64,000 nt of DNA from Alcaligenes ammonioxydans (GCF_019343455.1 NZ_CP049362.1:2852001-2916000); one strand, 5' to 3'; numbered from the stretch's first letter, positions 35,342-45,441 are shown. Notes: generated from the letters alone by a model not told the origin. Made by a program: numbers and translations.

Positions 35342-36934
35342 ATGAAAATCCAGACAGCTCTTCTTTCTGTCTCCGACAAAACCGGTATTGTCGAGTTCGC
35401 CCAAGCACTTGCCCAACGTGGCGTGCGTCTCCTTTCCACAGGCGGCACGGCCAAGTTGCTGGCCCAGGCTGGCTTGACCGTCACCGAAGTGGCCCAGCAC
35501 ACTGGTTCGCCAGAAATTCTGGATGGCCGTGTCAAAACACTGCATCCAAAAATTCACGGTGGTCTGCTGGCTCGTCGCGACAGCGCCGAACACTTGAAGA
35601 CGCTGGAAGAACACGACATTGACCGTATCGATCTGCTGGTCGTCAATCTTTACCCGTTCCGTGAAACCATCGCCAAGCCCGGCTGCACCTTCGCCGATGC
35701 GGTGGAAAACATTGATATTGGCGGCCCTGCCATGCTGCGTGCAGCAGCCAAAAATCACGGCACCCCCGAAGGCGGCGCCTGTGTCGTGATTGACCCTGTT
35801 GATTACGAACGCGTGCTGGCGGATATGGACGGCCCTGCCGGTCACCCTTCTTACGGCCTGCGTCTGGAACTGGCGGCCAAAGTGTATGCTCACACGGCCG
35901 CTTACGACGGCGCGATTGCCGCTTACCTGAGCAGCCTGGCTCAAGCCGAGCCCGCCCAGGACAGCGCCCCCGAAGTGAACACATGGCCCAATGTGCTGAC
36001 TATTCAGCTCAAACAGGAACAGACCCTGCGTTACGGCGAAAACCCGCACCAAAGCGCTGCCTTTTACACAGACGGCACCATTGGCGACGGTCTGCTGGGC
36101 CGCTACAAGCAATTGCAGGGTAAAGAGCTGTCTTACAACAATATTGCAGACGCCGATGCAGCTTGGGAGTGTGTGCGCAGCTTTGATGCCGGCGCTTGCG
36201 TCATCGTCAAGCACGCCAACCCTTGCGGCGTGGCGCTGGGCGAAACTGCCCAAGAGTCTTACCGCAAAGCCTTCCAAACCGACCCAACTTCGGCCTTTGG
36301 CGGCATTATTGCCTTTAACCGCGAAGTGGACGAAGCCGCTGCCCAAGCGATCAGCAGCCAGTTTGTAGAAGTGCTGCTGGCACCTTCCTACACACAAGGC
36401 GCCTTGGACGTATTTGCTGCCAAAAAGAACGTACGCGTACTCAGCATTCAGCCTGGTCAGGCGCACAACGCCTTTGACGTGAAGCGTGTCGGCGGCGGCT
36501 GGTTGGTGCAAACACCTGACACGTTCCGCGACAACACCGAAGGCTTCAAGGTTGTGACGCAAGTTCAACCTACGGCTCAGCAAATGCAAGACATGCTGTT
36601 TGCCTGGAACGTGGCCAAGTACGTGAAATCGAACGCTATCGTGTTCTGCGGTCAGGGCATGACGCTGGGCGTGGGCGCAGGCCAGATGAGCCGTGTGGAC
36701 TCCGCCCGCATCGCGTCCATCAAGGCTGAAAACGCTGGTTTGACCCTGCAGGGTTCAGCCGTCGCATCCGACGCCTTCTTCCCCTTCCGCGATGGTCTGG
36801 ATGTGGTTGCCGAAGCGGGCGCCACCTGCGTGATTCAACCCGGCGGCAGCGTGCGTGATGACGAAGTCATCGCCGCCGCCAACGAGCGTGGTATTGCCAT
36901 GGTCCTGACCGGCACACGCCACTTCCGTCACTAA
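35342..36934 (+). CDS. purH: Bifunctional AICAR transformylase/IMP cyclohydrolase
   Basis: PurH does the last two steps of IMP synthesis. The 530-residue protein has the MGS-like cyclohydrolase domain ([29 protein letters not shown]) and the transformylase domain with [14 protein letters not shown] and [15 protein letters not shown] (catalytic Lys-His). The ATG at 35342 has the canonical [15 protein letters not shown] start; a longer frame overlaps fis. It ends 1 base before ruvC. Confidence 0.97.
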   Translation: MKIQTALLSVSDKTGIVEFAQALAQRGVRLLSTGGTAKLLAQAGLTVTEVAQHTGSPEILDGRVKTLHPKIHGGLLARRDSAEHLKTLEEHDIDRIDLLVVNLYPFRETIAKPGCTFADAVENIDIGGPAMLRAAAKNHGTPEGGACVVIDPVDYERVLADMDGPAGHPSYGLRLELAAKVYAHTAAYDGAIAAYLSSLAQAEPAQDSAPEVNTWPNVLTIQLKQEQTLRYGENPHQSAAFYTDGTIGDGLLGRYKQLQGKELSYNNIADADAAWECVRSFDAGACVIVKHANPCGVALGETAQESYRKAFQTDPTSAFGGIIAFNREVDEAAAQAISSQFVEVLLAPSYTQGALDVFAAKKNVRVLSIQPGQAHNAFDVKRVGGGWLVQTPDTFRDNTEGFKVVTQVQPTAQQMQDMLFAWNVAKYVKSNAIVFCGQGMTLGVGAGQMSRVDSARIASIKAENAGLTLQGSAVASDAFFPFRDGLDVVAEAGATCVIQPGGSVRDDEVIAAANERGIAMVLTGTRHFRH

Positions 36935-36935
36935 T

Positions 36936-37481
36936 ATGCGAATCCTGGGCATAGACCCTGGCTTGCGTCGCACTGGTTTCGGAGTGATCGACGCCCAGGG
37001 GCCCAGCTTGCGCTATGTGGCCAGCGGGACCATTGTGGTCCCGCCTGATCTGCCTCTGGCAGAGCGGCTAAAGCTGATTCTGACTCACATCACGGAAGTG
37101 ATTGAGCAAAGCAAGCCCGATACCTCTGCGATCGAAAAAGTCTTTGTCAACAGCAACCCGGCCTCTACCCTTTTGCTGGGGCAAGCTCGGGGTGCCGCCT
37201 TGTGTGCGCTGGCTGTAGGTGGACTGGATGTGCATGAGTACACCGCTTTGCAGATCAAGAAAACCGTCACCGGCAGCGGTCATGCTGCCAAAGAACAAAT
37301 TCAGCTGATGGTACAGCGGCTCCTGCAGCTGAACGGCCTGCCTGCGCCGGACTCGGCCGATGCCCTGGCCTGCGCCATCAGCCATGCTCATCACAGCAGT
37401 GTGGTGGGCGGCCTGCAAAAAAGCGGAGCCATCACCACCGGGCCGCGCCGCCGCATTCGTGCTGGCCGGATCTTGGGTTAA
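36936..37481 (+). CDS. ruvC: Holliday junction resolvase RuvC
   Basis: The 181-residue endonuclease resolves Holliday junctions with RuvAB. The acidic catalytic residues are visible in [18 protein letters not shown] (Asp7), [14 protein letters not shown] (Glu) and the C-terminal [14 protein letters not shown]. It starts 1 base after the purH stop. Confidence 0.97.
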   Translation: MRILGIDPGLRRTGFGVIDAQGPSLRYVASGTIVVPPDLPLAERLKLILTHITEVIEQSKPDTSAIEKVFVNSNPASTLLLGQARGAALCALAVGGLDVHEYTALQIKKTVTGSGHAAKEQIQLMVQRLLQLNGLPAPDSADALACAISHAHHSSVVGGLQKSGAITTGPRRRIRAGRILG

Positions 37482-37499
37482 CTGTCCATAAGGAATGTC

Positions 37500-38081
37500 A
37501 TGATAGGTCGCATCCGGGGTACCTTGATCGAAAAACAACCGCCCACCATCTGTGTGGATGTGGGTGGGGTTGGTTATGAAATCGATGTGCCCATGAGTAC
37601 GCTCTACCAAATGCCGGAACTGGGCGCACAGGTCAATCTGTTCACCCATCTGGCCATTCGTGAAGATGCTCACGTGCTGTTTGGCTTTTCCAGCCTGAAC
37701 GAGCGCAGCACGTTCAAGGCACTGATCAAAGTCACCGGCATCGGTGCCCGCACGGCCCTGTCCTTGCTCTCGGGCATGAGTGCTGAAGAGCTGGCCGATG
37801 CTATTACACGCCAGGAGACTTCCCGTCTGGTGAAGATCCCCGGTATAGGTAAAAAAACTGCCGAGCGTCTGTTACTGGAGTTGCGCGGCAAGCTGGGTGC
37901 GGACCTGGGTTCCAGCGGTACAGTCAGCGCAGTGCCCAACAGCCGGGATGACGTATTGCATGCTCTGGAAGCTTTGGGTTATTCCAGCAAGGAGGCCAGT
38001 ATTGCTGTCAAAGCCTTGCCGGATGATATTGATGTGTCGGAAGGGATCAAGCAGGCACTGAAGTCGCTGTCACGCGCTTGA
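37500..38081 (+). CDS. ruvA: Holliday junction branch-migration protein RuvA
   Basis: RuvA binds the four-way junction and loads the RuvB motor. The 193-residue protein has domain I ([20 protein letters not shown]), helix-hairpin-helix repeats ([39 protein letters not shown]) and the C-terminal RuvB-binding domain ([18 protein letters not shown]). A terminator follows, so ruvB is transcribed separately. Confidence 0.97.
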   Translation: MIGRIRGTLIEKQPPTICVDVGGVGYEIDVPMSTLYQMPELGAQVNLFTHLAIREDAHVLFGFSSLNERSTFKALIKVTGIGARTALSLLSGMSAEELADAITRQETSRLVKIPGIGKKTAERLLLELRGKLGADLGSSGTVSAVPNSRDDVLHALEALGYSSKEASIAVKALPDDIDVSEGIKQALKSLSRA

Positions 38082-38103
38082 TACCACACTGCCATGTATA
38101 AAA

Positions 38104-38140
38104 AAACCGGGCTGTTCATAGGAACGGCCCGGTTTCTTTG
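38104..38140 (+). terminator. Terminator of the dusB-ruvA operon
   Basis: AAACCGGGC (38104-38112) pairs with GCCCGGTTT (38127-38135), with an inner GTTC/GAAC helix and T-rich sequence after it. Confidence 0.8.
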
Positions 38141-38224
38141 TCTATACAGGGGGCAACTTATCCATCATGACGCTTATTGATGAGATGAGGTACGGGCTAA
38201 CTGCCCTATTGGCTTACTGTGGTC

Positions 38225-38280
38225 TGCTCGTTTGCTCGTTTGCTCGTTTGCTCGTTTGCTCGTTTGCTCGTTTGCTCGTT
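38225..38280 (+). repeat. Seven tandem copies of the octamer TGCTCGTT
   Basis: Seven perfect 8-bp copies lie between convergent ruvA and the dehydratase gene. No gene I can support spans them. Because the unit is not a multiple of three, copy-number change would shift any frame across it; short open frames on both strands do run through. Confidence 0.95.
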
Positions 38281-38353
38281 TGCAACTCCAGTTTGACCCG
38301 CTTTTTGAAACATGGGCAAGATCAATGCCTGCGTCTGCAACCCATTTAACGCA

Positions 38354-39313
38354 TCAAGCAAGCAGACGCCCCAGGGCGGACACATCCACATTACCGCCAC
38401 TGATCAGTACGCCCACCTTGCGACCTTGCAAATCTCCCTGCCGCATTACCGCCGCGGCCCCCAAACAGCCTGTAGGCTCCACCACCATCTTCATGCGTTC
38501 CGCAAAAAAACGCATGGCCTGAACCAGCTCGGTATCAGGCACCGTCAAAATATCCGTCACCATGCTGCGAATCAACTCAAATGTCATCGGTGCCAACGCT
38601 TGGGTCAGTGCCCCATCCGCAATCGATGCAGGCGGCGCAATCTTGACGATCTCCCCACTGCGCAGGGACTGCTGTGCATCATTTCCTGCCTGCGGCTCCA
38701 CCCCAAAGACTTCACAAGCCGGAGCCATGGCCTTGACCGCCAGCAAGCAGCCCGACAGCAAGCCGCCGCCTCCTAAGGGCGCGTAGAACTGTTGCAAGTC
38801 CGGCACGTCCTGCAACAGCTCCAATGCGGCCGTCCCCTGCCCCGCGATGACATCGGGATGTGCAAAGGGGGGAATCAGGGTCAACCCCTCACGATCCACC
38901 AACTCTTGTGCAATCTGGGCACGATCCTGGGTCAGGCGGTCATACTCGATCACTTTGGCACCATAGCCACGCGTCGCAGCCAGTTTGGCAGCCGGAGCAT
39001 CCGAATTCATGATGATGGTGGCCGGTATGCCCAAAAGCTTGGCCGACAAGGCGACCGCCTGCGCATGATTGCCAGAGGAAAAAGCCACGACACCTGCTTT
39101 TTTCTGCTGCTCGTTCAACTGCGCCAGCGCATTGAAGCCACCGCGAAACTTGAAAGCACCAATACGCTGAAAGTTCTCGCACTTGAAGTAGACTTCGCCA
39201 TTCAGGCGCTCGTTCAAGGTGGCAGAAGTCAAGACTGGTGTACGGTGTGCCACAGGCGCCAAGCGTTCAGCGGCGGCTACAACATCAGCAAAAACAGGTA
39301 ATTCCAGGGACAT
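38354..39313 (-). CDS. PLP-dependent threonine/serine dehydratase-like enzyme
   Basis: The 319-residue fold-type II PLP enzyme has the Lys motif GAFKFRGGFNAL (Lys at about residue 54), the substrate loop FSSGNHAQAVA, and the glycine loop PLGGGGLLSGC. The length and sequence fit catabolic threonine dehydratase, serine racemase or threo-3-hydroxyaspartate ammonia-lyase; there is no C-terminal ACT domain, so it is not the biosynthetic IlvA. It is convergent with ruvA and divergent from ruvB. Confidence 0.88.
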   Translation of the reverse strand: MSLELPVFADVVAAAERLAPVAHRTPVLTSATLNERLNGEVYFKCENFQRIGAFKFRGGFNALAQLNEQQKKAGVVAFSSGNHAQAVALSAKLLGIPATIIMNSDAPAAKLAATRGYGAKVIEYDRLTQDRAQIAQELVDREGLTLIPPFAHPDVIAGQGTAALELLQDVPDLQQFYAPLGGGGLLSGCLLAVKAMAPACEVFGVEPQAGNDAQQSLRSGEIVKIAPPASIADGALTQALAPMTFELIRSMVTDILTVPDTELVQAMRFFAERMKMVVEPTGCLGAAAVMRQGDLQGRKVGVLISGGNVDVSALGRLLA

Positions 39314-39488
39314 GGCTAAAATCTCGTTTGAAAACTCCAGTCCACATTATGGAGGATGCCTCGCAACGTGGCCTAGCCCTGAGTGCTTAAAACCGGGTTC
39401 CGGCACAAGGTGTGAAGCATGAGAGGTCTACGGCCGCTCATCCCACGCCGGTGACGGTACTCAAGCGGCTTGCGCTTGGTGTACCATA

Positions 39489-39504
39489 CTGTATATTCAA
39501 TCAG
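39489..39504 (+). promoter_or_regulatory. LexA (SOS) box before ruvB
   Basis: CTGTATATTCAATCAG fits the CTG-N10-CAG consensus with an AT-rich core. It ends 10 bases before the ruvB ATG, so LexA would block transcription of ruvB until DNA damage. Confidence 0.65.
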
Positions 39505-39514
39505 CGTAGTCATC

Positions 39515-40585
39515 ATGGCCATTCATTCCGATTCGCTCTCCAGCCTGCCTTCTGAACAGCGCATCATCACGCCCAAGCCCCTGTCGCCCAACGAAGAGTC
39601 CATCGAACGCGCCTTGCGACCCAAGATGCTGGAGGACTATGTCGGGCAAGCCCGGGCCCGCGAACAGCTGGAAATCTTTATCGCGGCTGCTCGCCAGCGC
39701 CAGGAAGCGCTAGACCACGTCTTGCTGTTTGGCCCTCCCGGTTTAGGTAAAACCACCCTGGCTCACATCATTGCCCATGAAATGGGGGTGAACCTGCGCC
39801 AGACTTCCGGTCCCGTGCTGGAGCGTCCAGGTGATCTGGCCGCCTTGCTGACAAATCTGGAACCCAACGACGTTCTCTTTATTGACGAGATCCATCGCTT
39901 GTCCCCCGTCGTGGAGGAAATTCTGTATCCAGCGCTGGAAGACTTTCAAATTGATATCCTGATTGGCGAAGGCCCGGCCGCCCGCAGCGTCAAACTGGAT
40001 TTGCAGCCCTTTACCCTGGTCGGCGCGACCACTCGCGCCGGCATGTTGACCAATCCCTTGCGCGACCGCTTTGGCATTGTGTCTCGCCTGGAGTTCTATG
40101 ACGTCAAAGACCTGACGCATATCGTGGCGCGCAGTGCGGGGCTGCTTAATGTCAGCACAACCGATGAAGGCACTTACGAAATTGCCCGCCGTTCACGCGG
40201 CACACCACGTATCGCCAACCGGCTCTTGCGCCGGGTGCGCGACTACGCCGAAGTCAAAACCGGCGGCATCATCCATACCGAGTGTGCACAAGCCGCCCTG
40301 TCCATGCTGGAAGTGGACCCGCAAGGTCTGGATTTGATGGACAGAAAACTGCTGGAAGCCATCGTGCATAAATTCGACGGTGGCCCAGTGGGCGTAGACA
40401 GTCTGGCCGCTGCCATTGGTGAAGAGCGCGACACCATCGAAGATGTGATCGAACCGTATCTGATCCAGCACGGTTTTTTGCAACGCACCCCCAGGGGCCG
40501 TATTGCTACCCTGAACACCTGGCGTCACTTGGGGCTAACGCCTCCACGCAACACGCAGGGTCAGGATCTGTTCGACGCAGAATAA
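39515..40585 (+). CDS. ruvB: Holliday junction branch-migration ATPase RuvB
   Basis: The 356-residue AAA+ motor drives branch migration with RuvA. It has [20 protein letters not shown], Walker [15 protein letters not shown], Walker [12 protein letters not shown], sensor 1 [11 protein letters not shown] and a winged-helix C-terminal domain ending [20 protein letters not shown]. It is 1.4 kb from ruvA and has its own SOS box, so the three ruv genes are split into two units. It ends 4 bases before a convergent membrane-protein gene. Confidence 0.97.
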   Translation: MAIHSDSLSSLPSEQRIITPKPLSPNEESIERALRPKMLEDYVGQARAREQLEIFIAAARQRQEALDHVLLFGPPGLGKTTLAHIIAHEMGVNLRQTSGPVLERPGDLAALLTNLEPNDVLFIDEIHRLSPVVEEILYPALEDFQIDILIGEGPAARSVKLDLQPFTLVGATTRAGMLTNPLRDRFGIVSRLEFYDVKDLTHIVARSAGLLNVSTTDEGTYEIARRSRGTPRIANRLLRRVRDYAEVKTGGIIHTECAQAALSMLEVDPQGLDLMDRKLLEAIVHKFDGGPVGVDSLAAAIGEERDTIEDVIEPYLIQHGFLQRTPRGRIATLNTWRHLGLTPPRNTQGQDLFDAE

Positions 40586-40589
40586 GTAC

Positions 40590-41390
40590 TTAATCCCGGC
40601 GAGCCCAGGGGCGAAACACCAATAGCAAGGTAATCGCAATCGACACGGCGGCAGCCAGCAACAAGGCTGTCAGCCAGTGCAGATGCGTGAAAGTCAGCGC
40701 CAGCGTGGTGCAAAACCCCGCCAGGCTACCTGTCCCCCACAACGCTGAACGCAAGGTCGCTACCAGGCTTGCCGCACCCAAGGTTTGATGAATGGTCACC
40801 GCCACCACGGTGTAGCCAATGGGGAAGGCCATAATCAGCCCTGACAAGCTCGGTCCCAGCAGGGAGCTGCTGGTGGTCACGATAGCGACCAAAAGTCCAG
40901 CCAAAGCCCCTCTGAATATCAGCAAGCCCCAGCCCGCCTTCGCTTTGCTGCTTCCTTTCATGCCGGCCAGACGGCGCGAAACGCGCAAGCTGAACGCAGT
41001 CACAGCAATAAACAAAGCCAGGCCCAGCAAGGGCTGCACAGGCATAAAGGACAGGAGCAAGGCTGCCACCGCCCAACCTGCCACTGCACACAATAAGGTG
41101 CGCCAGGGCGACAGGGTGGGAGCACAAAGAATGATGAGCAGCAAGAACAGCTGAGTCGCGCTTAGCGAATACACGGCATAGGTTGCCGCCTGCTGCACAT
41201 AATCGGCAGGAAACTGCTGGGACAGAAAATAAAAGCCGGGGCCCAATACCATGGGCAAGCCCGCCAGCGCACCACCAATCAAGGGCCCAAATACCCCGAC
41301 TGACCACGAAACCAGAACAACAACCAAAGCAGTGGCGGCCATGCGAACAGCCAAGGCAGACCACGCTGTATCAAGAAAAGCAGTTTCCAC
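40590..41390 (-). CDS. Polytopic membrane protein of unknown function
   Basis: I do not recognise the family. The 266-residue protein has about eight to nine hydrophobic segments, with a notable GPLIGGALAGLPMVLGPGFY and a related SGLIMAFPIGYTVVAVTIHQ later. These two stretches suggest an internal repeat, as in many transporters. The start codon is GTG. It lies on the same strand as pyrC, 87 bases downstream of it. Confidence 0.7.
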   Translation of the reverse strand: METAFLDTAWSALAVRMAATALVVVLVSWSVGVFGPLIGGALAGLPMVLGPGFYFLSQQFPADYVQQAATYAVYSLSATQLFLLLIILCAPTLSPWRTLLCAVAGWAVAALLLSFMPVQPLLGLALFIAVTAFSLRVSRRLAGMKGSSKAKAGWGLLIFRGALAGLLVAIVTTSSSLLGPSLSGLIMAFPIGYTVVAVTIHQTLGAASLVATLRSALWGTGSLAGFCTTLALTFTHLHWLTALLLAAAVSIAITLLLVFRPWARRD

Positions 41391-41477
41391 GGAGCTATCT
41401 TGCAGTGAAAGCAGATATCAGGAGCTGCCCGACTCAGCGCTATCAAAGACACTGAAATCGGACGGCTTCTTTCACCC

Positions 41478-42536
41478 TTAGCTCACCACACTCCAGTCCA
41501 GAGCCTGGCCGGCAGCCAGAGGAATCAACGGCTCACCCGCCATTTCCACGGACTCGGGTATGGTGAACTGGCTACGTTGCAACGTCATGGTTCCTTCATT
41601 GACCGGCAAACCGTAAAAAGCAGGGCCATTCAAGCTGGCAAAGGCTTCCAGGCGGTCCAGACGACCGGCCTTATCAAAAGCCGAAGCGTACAGCTCCATA
41701 GCGTGCAGAGCGGTATAACAGCCCGCACAGCCACAGCTTTGTTCTTTGCGGCTACGCGAATGCGGCGCACTGTCTGTGCCCAGGAAGAAACGATTGCTAT
41801 CGCTGGTGGCGGCATCTACCAAAGCCTGACGGTGCTTCTCGCGCTTCAAGACGGGCAGACAATACCAATGCGGCTGCAGGCCACCCTGGAACAGGGCATT
41901 ACGGTTATAGAGCAAGTGGTGGGCGGTGATGGTTGCGGCAACCGGGCCTTCGGCCTGGCTCACGTAAGCGGCGCCCTCTGCCGTGGTCAAGTGCTCAAAC
42001 ACCACTTTCAGCTCGGGGAAAGCCTTGCGCATGGGAATCATCACACGCTCGATGAACACGGCCTCGCGGTCGAACAAGTCGATGCTGGGGTCCGTGACCT
42101 CACCGTGCATCAGCAACGGCATGCCCGATTCCTGCATCTGGGCCAGCACCTTGGAACAGTTCTTCAGCAAATCTGTCACGCCTGCATCGGAGTTTGTGGT
42201 GGCGCCGGCTGGATACAGCTTCACGCCATGCACAAACCCACTTTCCTTGGCGCGAACGATTTCCTCAGGCTGAGTATTGTCCGTCAGGTACAAAGTCATC
42301 AAAGGTTCAAACTTGCCGACATACTCGGTTTTGGCCAATGCGCTCAGAATACGCTCGCGATAGGCCAGTGCCTGTGCAGTGGCTGTAACGGGCGGGGTCA
42401 GGTTGGGCATGACGATGGCCCGGTCAAATTGTGCCGCCGTATGGCCCAAGACCGATTCCAGCACAGCGCCATCACGCAGGTGCAAATGCCAATCATCAGG
42501 ACGACGAATGACCAGGGTATCCACAGTAGGGCTCAT
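41478..42536 (-). CDS. pyrC: Dihydroorotase
   Basis: PyrC closes carbamoyl aspartate to dihydroorotate. The 352-residue protein is the E. coli-type (class II) enzyme: the metal site RRPDDWHLHLRDGAVLESV, carboxylated Lys region GVKLYPAGATTNSDAG, HGEVTDPSIDLFDRE, and LGTDSAPHSRSRKEQSCGC. The ATG at 42536 is preferred to one 18 bases upstream. Confidence 0.96.
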   Translation of the reverse strand: MSPTVDTLVIRRPDDWHLHLRDGAVLESVLGHTAAQFDRAIVMPNLTPPVTATAQALAYRERILSALAKTEYVGKFEPLMTLYLTDNTQPEEIVRAKESGFVHGVKLYPAGATTNSDAGVTDLLKNCSKVLAQMQESGMPLLMHGEVTDPSIDLFDREAVFIERVMIPMRKAFPELKVVFEHLTTAEGAAYVSQAEGPVAATITAHHLLYNRNALFQGGLQPHWYCLPVLKREKHRQALVDAATSDSNRFFLGTDSAPHSRSRKEQSCGCAGCYTALHAMELYASAFDKAGRLDRLEAFASLNGPAFYGLPVNEGTMTLQRSQFTIPESVEMAGEPLIPLAAGQALDWSVVS

Positions 42537-42855
42537 ATCTTTACTCAATCTCAAACAAAGAACCCGCGCTTTGACGCGTTATGCAAGCGACGGGCATCAC
42601 CATTGCCTTCCAGCAGGCCTAATCCATCATTATGCTACAGCTACCCGTGCCGCGCATGACAGACACGGCAATCCTGAGCCTGGCCGCAGCCTGTCCTGCC
42701 CTTGCCCGTAAACACGGGAAAATCTGCTTACAGACCTGCAAAGCGCAGGCTCACAAAGGGCTTGGACGTACAGGGAGTATCACGGTATGCTGACAGACAA
42801 GTCGTGCCCTAGCGCATAACCCGCCCCTTCAACTCGTTTCTCAGGAGTTCCGTTC
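42537..42855. other. pyrC-SWIB intergenic region
   Basis: About 320 bases between divergent genes. No gene is seen. Small hairpins CCCGT/ACGGG (about 42706-42719) and CCTGC/GCAGG (about 42734-42749) are visible, and promoters for both genes must lie here. Confidence 0.4.
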
Positions 42856-43134
42856 ATGGCCAGCACTGAAAAAAAGCCTGCTACCCGCAAACCCAATGCA
42901 GCCTTCATGAAACCACTCACTCCTAGCCCAACACTGGCTGCGGTGATTGGCTCCGACGCGCTGCCGCGTACTGAAGTTACGAAGAAAATCTGGGAATACA
43001 TCAAGAAGCACGATCTCCAAGACCCCAAGAACCGTCGCAACATCAATGCCGACGCCAAACTGCGTCCCTTGTTCGGCAAGGATCAGGTCTCCATGTTTGA
43101 ACTGACCAAGCTGGTTAGCGCTCACCTGAAATAA
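42856..43134 (+). CDS. SWIB/MDM2-domain protein
   Basis: The 92-residue protein is a basic N-terminal tail plus one SWIB domain (LAAVIGSDALPRTEVTKKIW, then DPKNRRNINADAKLRPLFGK). SWIB is best known in eukaryotic chromatin remodellers but occurs as a stand-alone protein in chlamydiae and betaproteobacteria, where it may be nucleoid-associated. A CAGGAG ribosome site precedes the ATG, and a strong terminator follows. Confidence 0.9.
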   Translation: MASTEKKPATRKPNAAFMKPLTPSPTLAAVIGSDALPRTEVTKKIWEYIKKHDLQDPKNRRNINADAKLRPLFGKDQVSMFELTKLVSAHLK

Positions 43135-43166
43135 GCAAGGGGTGCCCAGGCACCTCTGGCACTATC

Positions 43167-43205
43167 GGGCCGCGCCGCTGAGCTTTCAGCCGCGGCCCTT
43201 TTTCA
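43167..43205 (+). terminator. Terminator of the SWIB gene
   Basis: GGGCCGCG (43167-43174) pairs with CGCGGCCC (43191-43198), with an inner GCTGA/TCAGC helix, then a run of T residues. It lies just before the photolyase start. Confidence 0.85.
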
Positions 43206-43240
43206 TCCTGCGGCATCCGGCCTTCTGTTTTACCGTCTTC

Positions 43241-44686
43241 ATGTCGATTTCACTGCCTACCCCAACCATCCAAACGCCCCATGTACTGTGCTGGCTGCGT
43301 CGTGATTTGCGCCTGCAGGATCACGCTGCCTTGCACCACGCCTTACAAAGCGGACTGCCCGTTGCCTGTGTCTTTGTCTTTGACAGCACCATCCTGGACT
43401 CCTTGCCGGCCGATGACGTGCGCGTCGCGTTCATTCTCGACAGTCTGCAATCCCTCCAGGAGCAACTGCGCCAACATGGCAGCGAGCTGATTACCGTTCA
43501 CGGCGACCCGGTACAGCAAATTCCCTTGCTGGCAAACCATCTGAATGCACAGACTGTTTATGCCAATGAGGACTACGAGCCGGCCGCCTTGACACGGGAT
43601 CACGCAGTCAGCCAGTCCCTTGCCGCTCAAGGCCGAGTGCTAAAGCTGTTCAAAGACCAGGTAATCTTTGCACGCGATGAGATTCTGACACAGCAAAAGC
43701 AGCCTTATACCGTATTCACTCCCTACAAGCGCAACTGGCTGGCGCGTATTCAGCCAAGCGATATACAGGCGTATGACTGCTCACAGGGGCAATGGGCACC
43801 ACTTCCCGCTCAGGCACTTCCGTGCTTGAAGGAGCTGGGTTTTCACGAGGAAGCTCGCACCAAACTACTCAGCCCTGCGGGCTGGCAAGGTGCACAGACC
43901 CTGCTGCAGCAGTTCGAACCAAGAATTCACGCCTATCACGAACGCCGAGACTTCCCAGCCAAACGGGGTGTCTCTTACCTGGCTCCGCACCTGCGCTTCG
44001 GCACACTGTCCATCCGTCAGGCAGTAGCACTGGCTTGGCCCAGCGACTCCGAAGGCGCAGCTACCTGGCTGAGCGAGTTGATCTGGCGCGAGTTCTACCA
44101 ACAATTCCTGTGGCATCACCCCGAAACCGCACAAGAAAGTTTCAAGCCAGCTTATAAGAACCTTCCTTTTCCTAACCGCGACGACTGGTTCCAGGCTTGG
44201 AAGGACGGACAAACCGGCTACCCGATTGTTGATGCCGCCATGCGCCAATTGAATCAGTCAGGCTATATGCATAACCGCCTGCGCATGATCAGTGCGTCCT
44301 TTCTGGTGAAAGACCTGTTGATAGACTGGCGCTGGGGAGAACAGTATTTTGCCCAAAAACTGCTTGATTACGATATGGCTTCCAACGTGGGGGGCTGGCA
44401 ATGGGCCGCTTCTACCGGCTGTGATGCCCAACCGTACTTCCGCATCTTTAATCCCATCACCCAATCGCGTAAATTTGACCCAGAGGGACAGTTCATACGA
44501 CGCTATGTTCCTGAATTGGCGTCCTTGGATAAACAGGCGATTCACGCACCTTGGCAAGCCAAACAACTTCCCTTGGCATTTCGCCTGGGCCAACATTACC
44601 CGGCCCCGATTGTGGATCACGATACCCAACGGCATCTTGCTTTGGCGCTATTCAAGCAGGCAGGAGAGCAAGAAGCAGCGGATTAA
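43241..44686 (+). CDS. phr: Deoxyribodipyrimidine photolyase
   Basis: This light-driven DNA repair enzyme has 481 residues. It has an N-terminal antenna domain (HVLCWLRRDLRLQDHAALHH) and a C-terminal FAD domain (WLSELIWREFYQQFLWH, then NRLRMISASFLVKDLLIDWR, then DYDMASNVGGWQWAASTGCD). It is a class I CPD photolyase. A longer frame starts upstream, but the ATG at 43241 gives the canonical N terminus and clears the SWIB terminator. Confidence 0.96.
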   Translation: MSISLPTPTIQTPHVLCWLRRDLRLQDHAALHHALQSGLPVACVFVFDSTILDSLPADDVRVAFILDSLQSLQEQLRQHGSELITVHGDPVQQIPLLANHLNAQTVYANEDYEPAALTRDHAVSQSLAAQGRVLKLFKDQVIFARDEILTQQKQPYTVFTPYKRNWLARIQPSDIQAYDCSQGQWAPLPAQALPCLKELGFHEEARTKLLSPAGWQGAQTLLQQFEPRIHAYHERRDFPAKRGVSYLAPHLRFGTLSIRQAVALAWPSDSEGAATWLSELIWREFYQQFLWHHPETAQESFKPAYKNLPFPNRDDWFQAWKDGQTGYPIVDAAMRQLNQSGYMHNRLRMISASFLVKDLLIDWRWGEQYFAQKLLDYDMASNVGGWQWAASTGCDAQPYFRIFNPITQSRKFDPEGQFIRRYVPELASLDKQAIHAPWQAKQLPLAFRLGQHYPAPIVDHDTQRHLALALFKQAGEQEAAD

Positions 44687-44704
44687 ATACGTTTAAGGAT
44701 AAGT

Positions 44705-45283
44705 ATGTCAAACAGCTCCAGACCATCACCGCCAGCCAGCACCGCTGTAGTGCTGCAAAATTTGCAAGCCGCCCACCCTCAGGCCCAAGTGGCCGTCCTG
44801 GATTTCGCAAGCGACCATGCGGAAATAAGCCTGGCTCATAAAGGCGTGCCTGTTCACACCGAGCATTTTCCAGAACTGAGTGGCACCCAGTTGCTATCCC
44901 ACTGTTTTACCAACTCTCACTCCCGTGAGGCTCAGTTGGAACATGGTATTGAGCTTGTGGAAGACGCGATCATGCCAGCCAGTCTGGACCTGCGCCAATT
45001 CATGGTGTTTGCGACGGGAGAGTACGCCGAAGATCTGGGCGTCTGGCTTAATGAAGCTCAAGGCAGCGAACAGCACATCTTGAGTCGCGACATGATTGAT
45101 GATCTGTTCACGCTGTATGCCGCCGCCAGCCAAGGAGCCATTAGCCTGAAGATGGTGAATGCAGGCTCCTTGGAAAATATCCATGAGCTGATCAATAATC
45201 AGAATCTTGGAATCTATCTTCTGCTACTGCGCGAGTGCATGCACCATATGCATATCGAGCAGGTTCACCTGTTGGCACCCTGA
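44705..45283 (+). CDS. Conserved-looking protein of unknown function
   Basis: I do not recognise a family. The 192-residue soluble protein starts with a Ser/Pro-rich tail and is acidic in the middle (LSRDMIDDLFTLYAAASQGA). It ends in a Met/His-rich segment RECMHHMHIEQVHLLAP, which could bind metal. A GGATAAG ribosome site precedes the ATG. It lies 18 bases after phr on the same strand, so the two may be co-transcribed, and a bidirectional terminator follows. Confidence 0.75.
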   Translation: MSNSSRPSPPASTAVVLQNLQAAHPQAQVAVLDFASDHAEISLAHKGVPVHTEHFPELSGTQLLSHCFTNSHSREAQLEHGIELVEDAIMPASLDLRQFMVFATGEYAEDLGVWLNEAQGSEQHILSRDMIDDLFTLYAAASQGAISLKMVNAGSLENIHELINNQNLGIYLLLLRECMHHMHIEQVHLLAP

Positions 45284-45363
45284 TACCGGCTCAGCAGACA
45301 AAAGCCTGTCGGACCTGCCTCTGCACACGGGTCAAGCACGCACCAACACCCGCCTACACGTAC

Positions 45364-45394
45364 AAAAAAAGGTGCTCATCAGAGCACCTTTTTT
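45364..45394. terminator. Bidirectional terminator
   Basis: AAAAGGTGCTC (45367-45377) pairs with GAGCACCTTTT (45382-45392) over an ATCA loop, with A and T tails on both sides. It closes both convergent genes. Confidence 0.88.
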
Positions 45395-45441
45395 ACTTTT
45401 CACCCGATCAGGGGCAAATCCTTGGAAAGGATGGTGTCACT

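Noticed and set aside
38225..38280. CRISPR array
   Set aside because: The repeats are 8 bp with no spacers and no cas genes are present.
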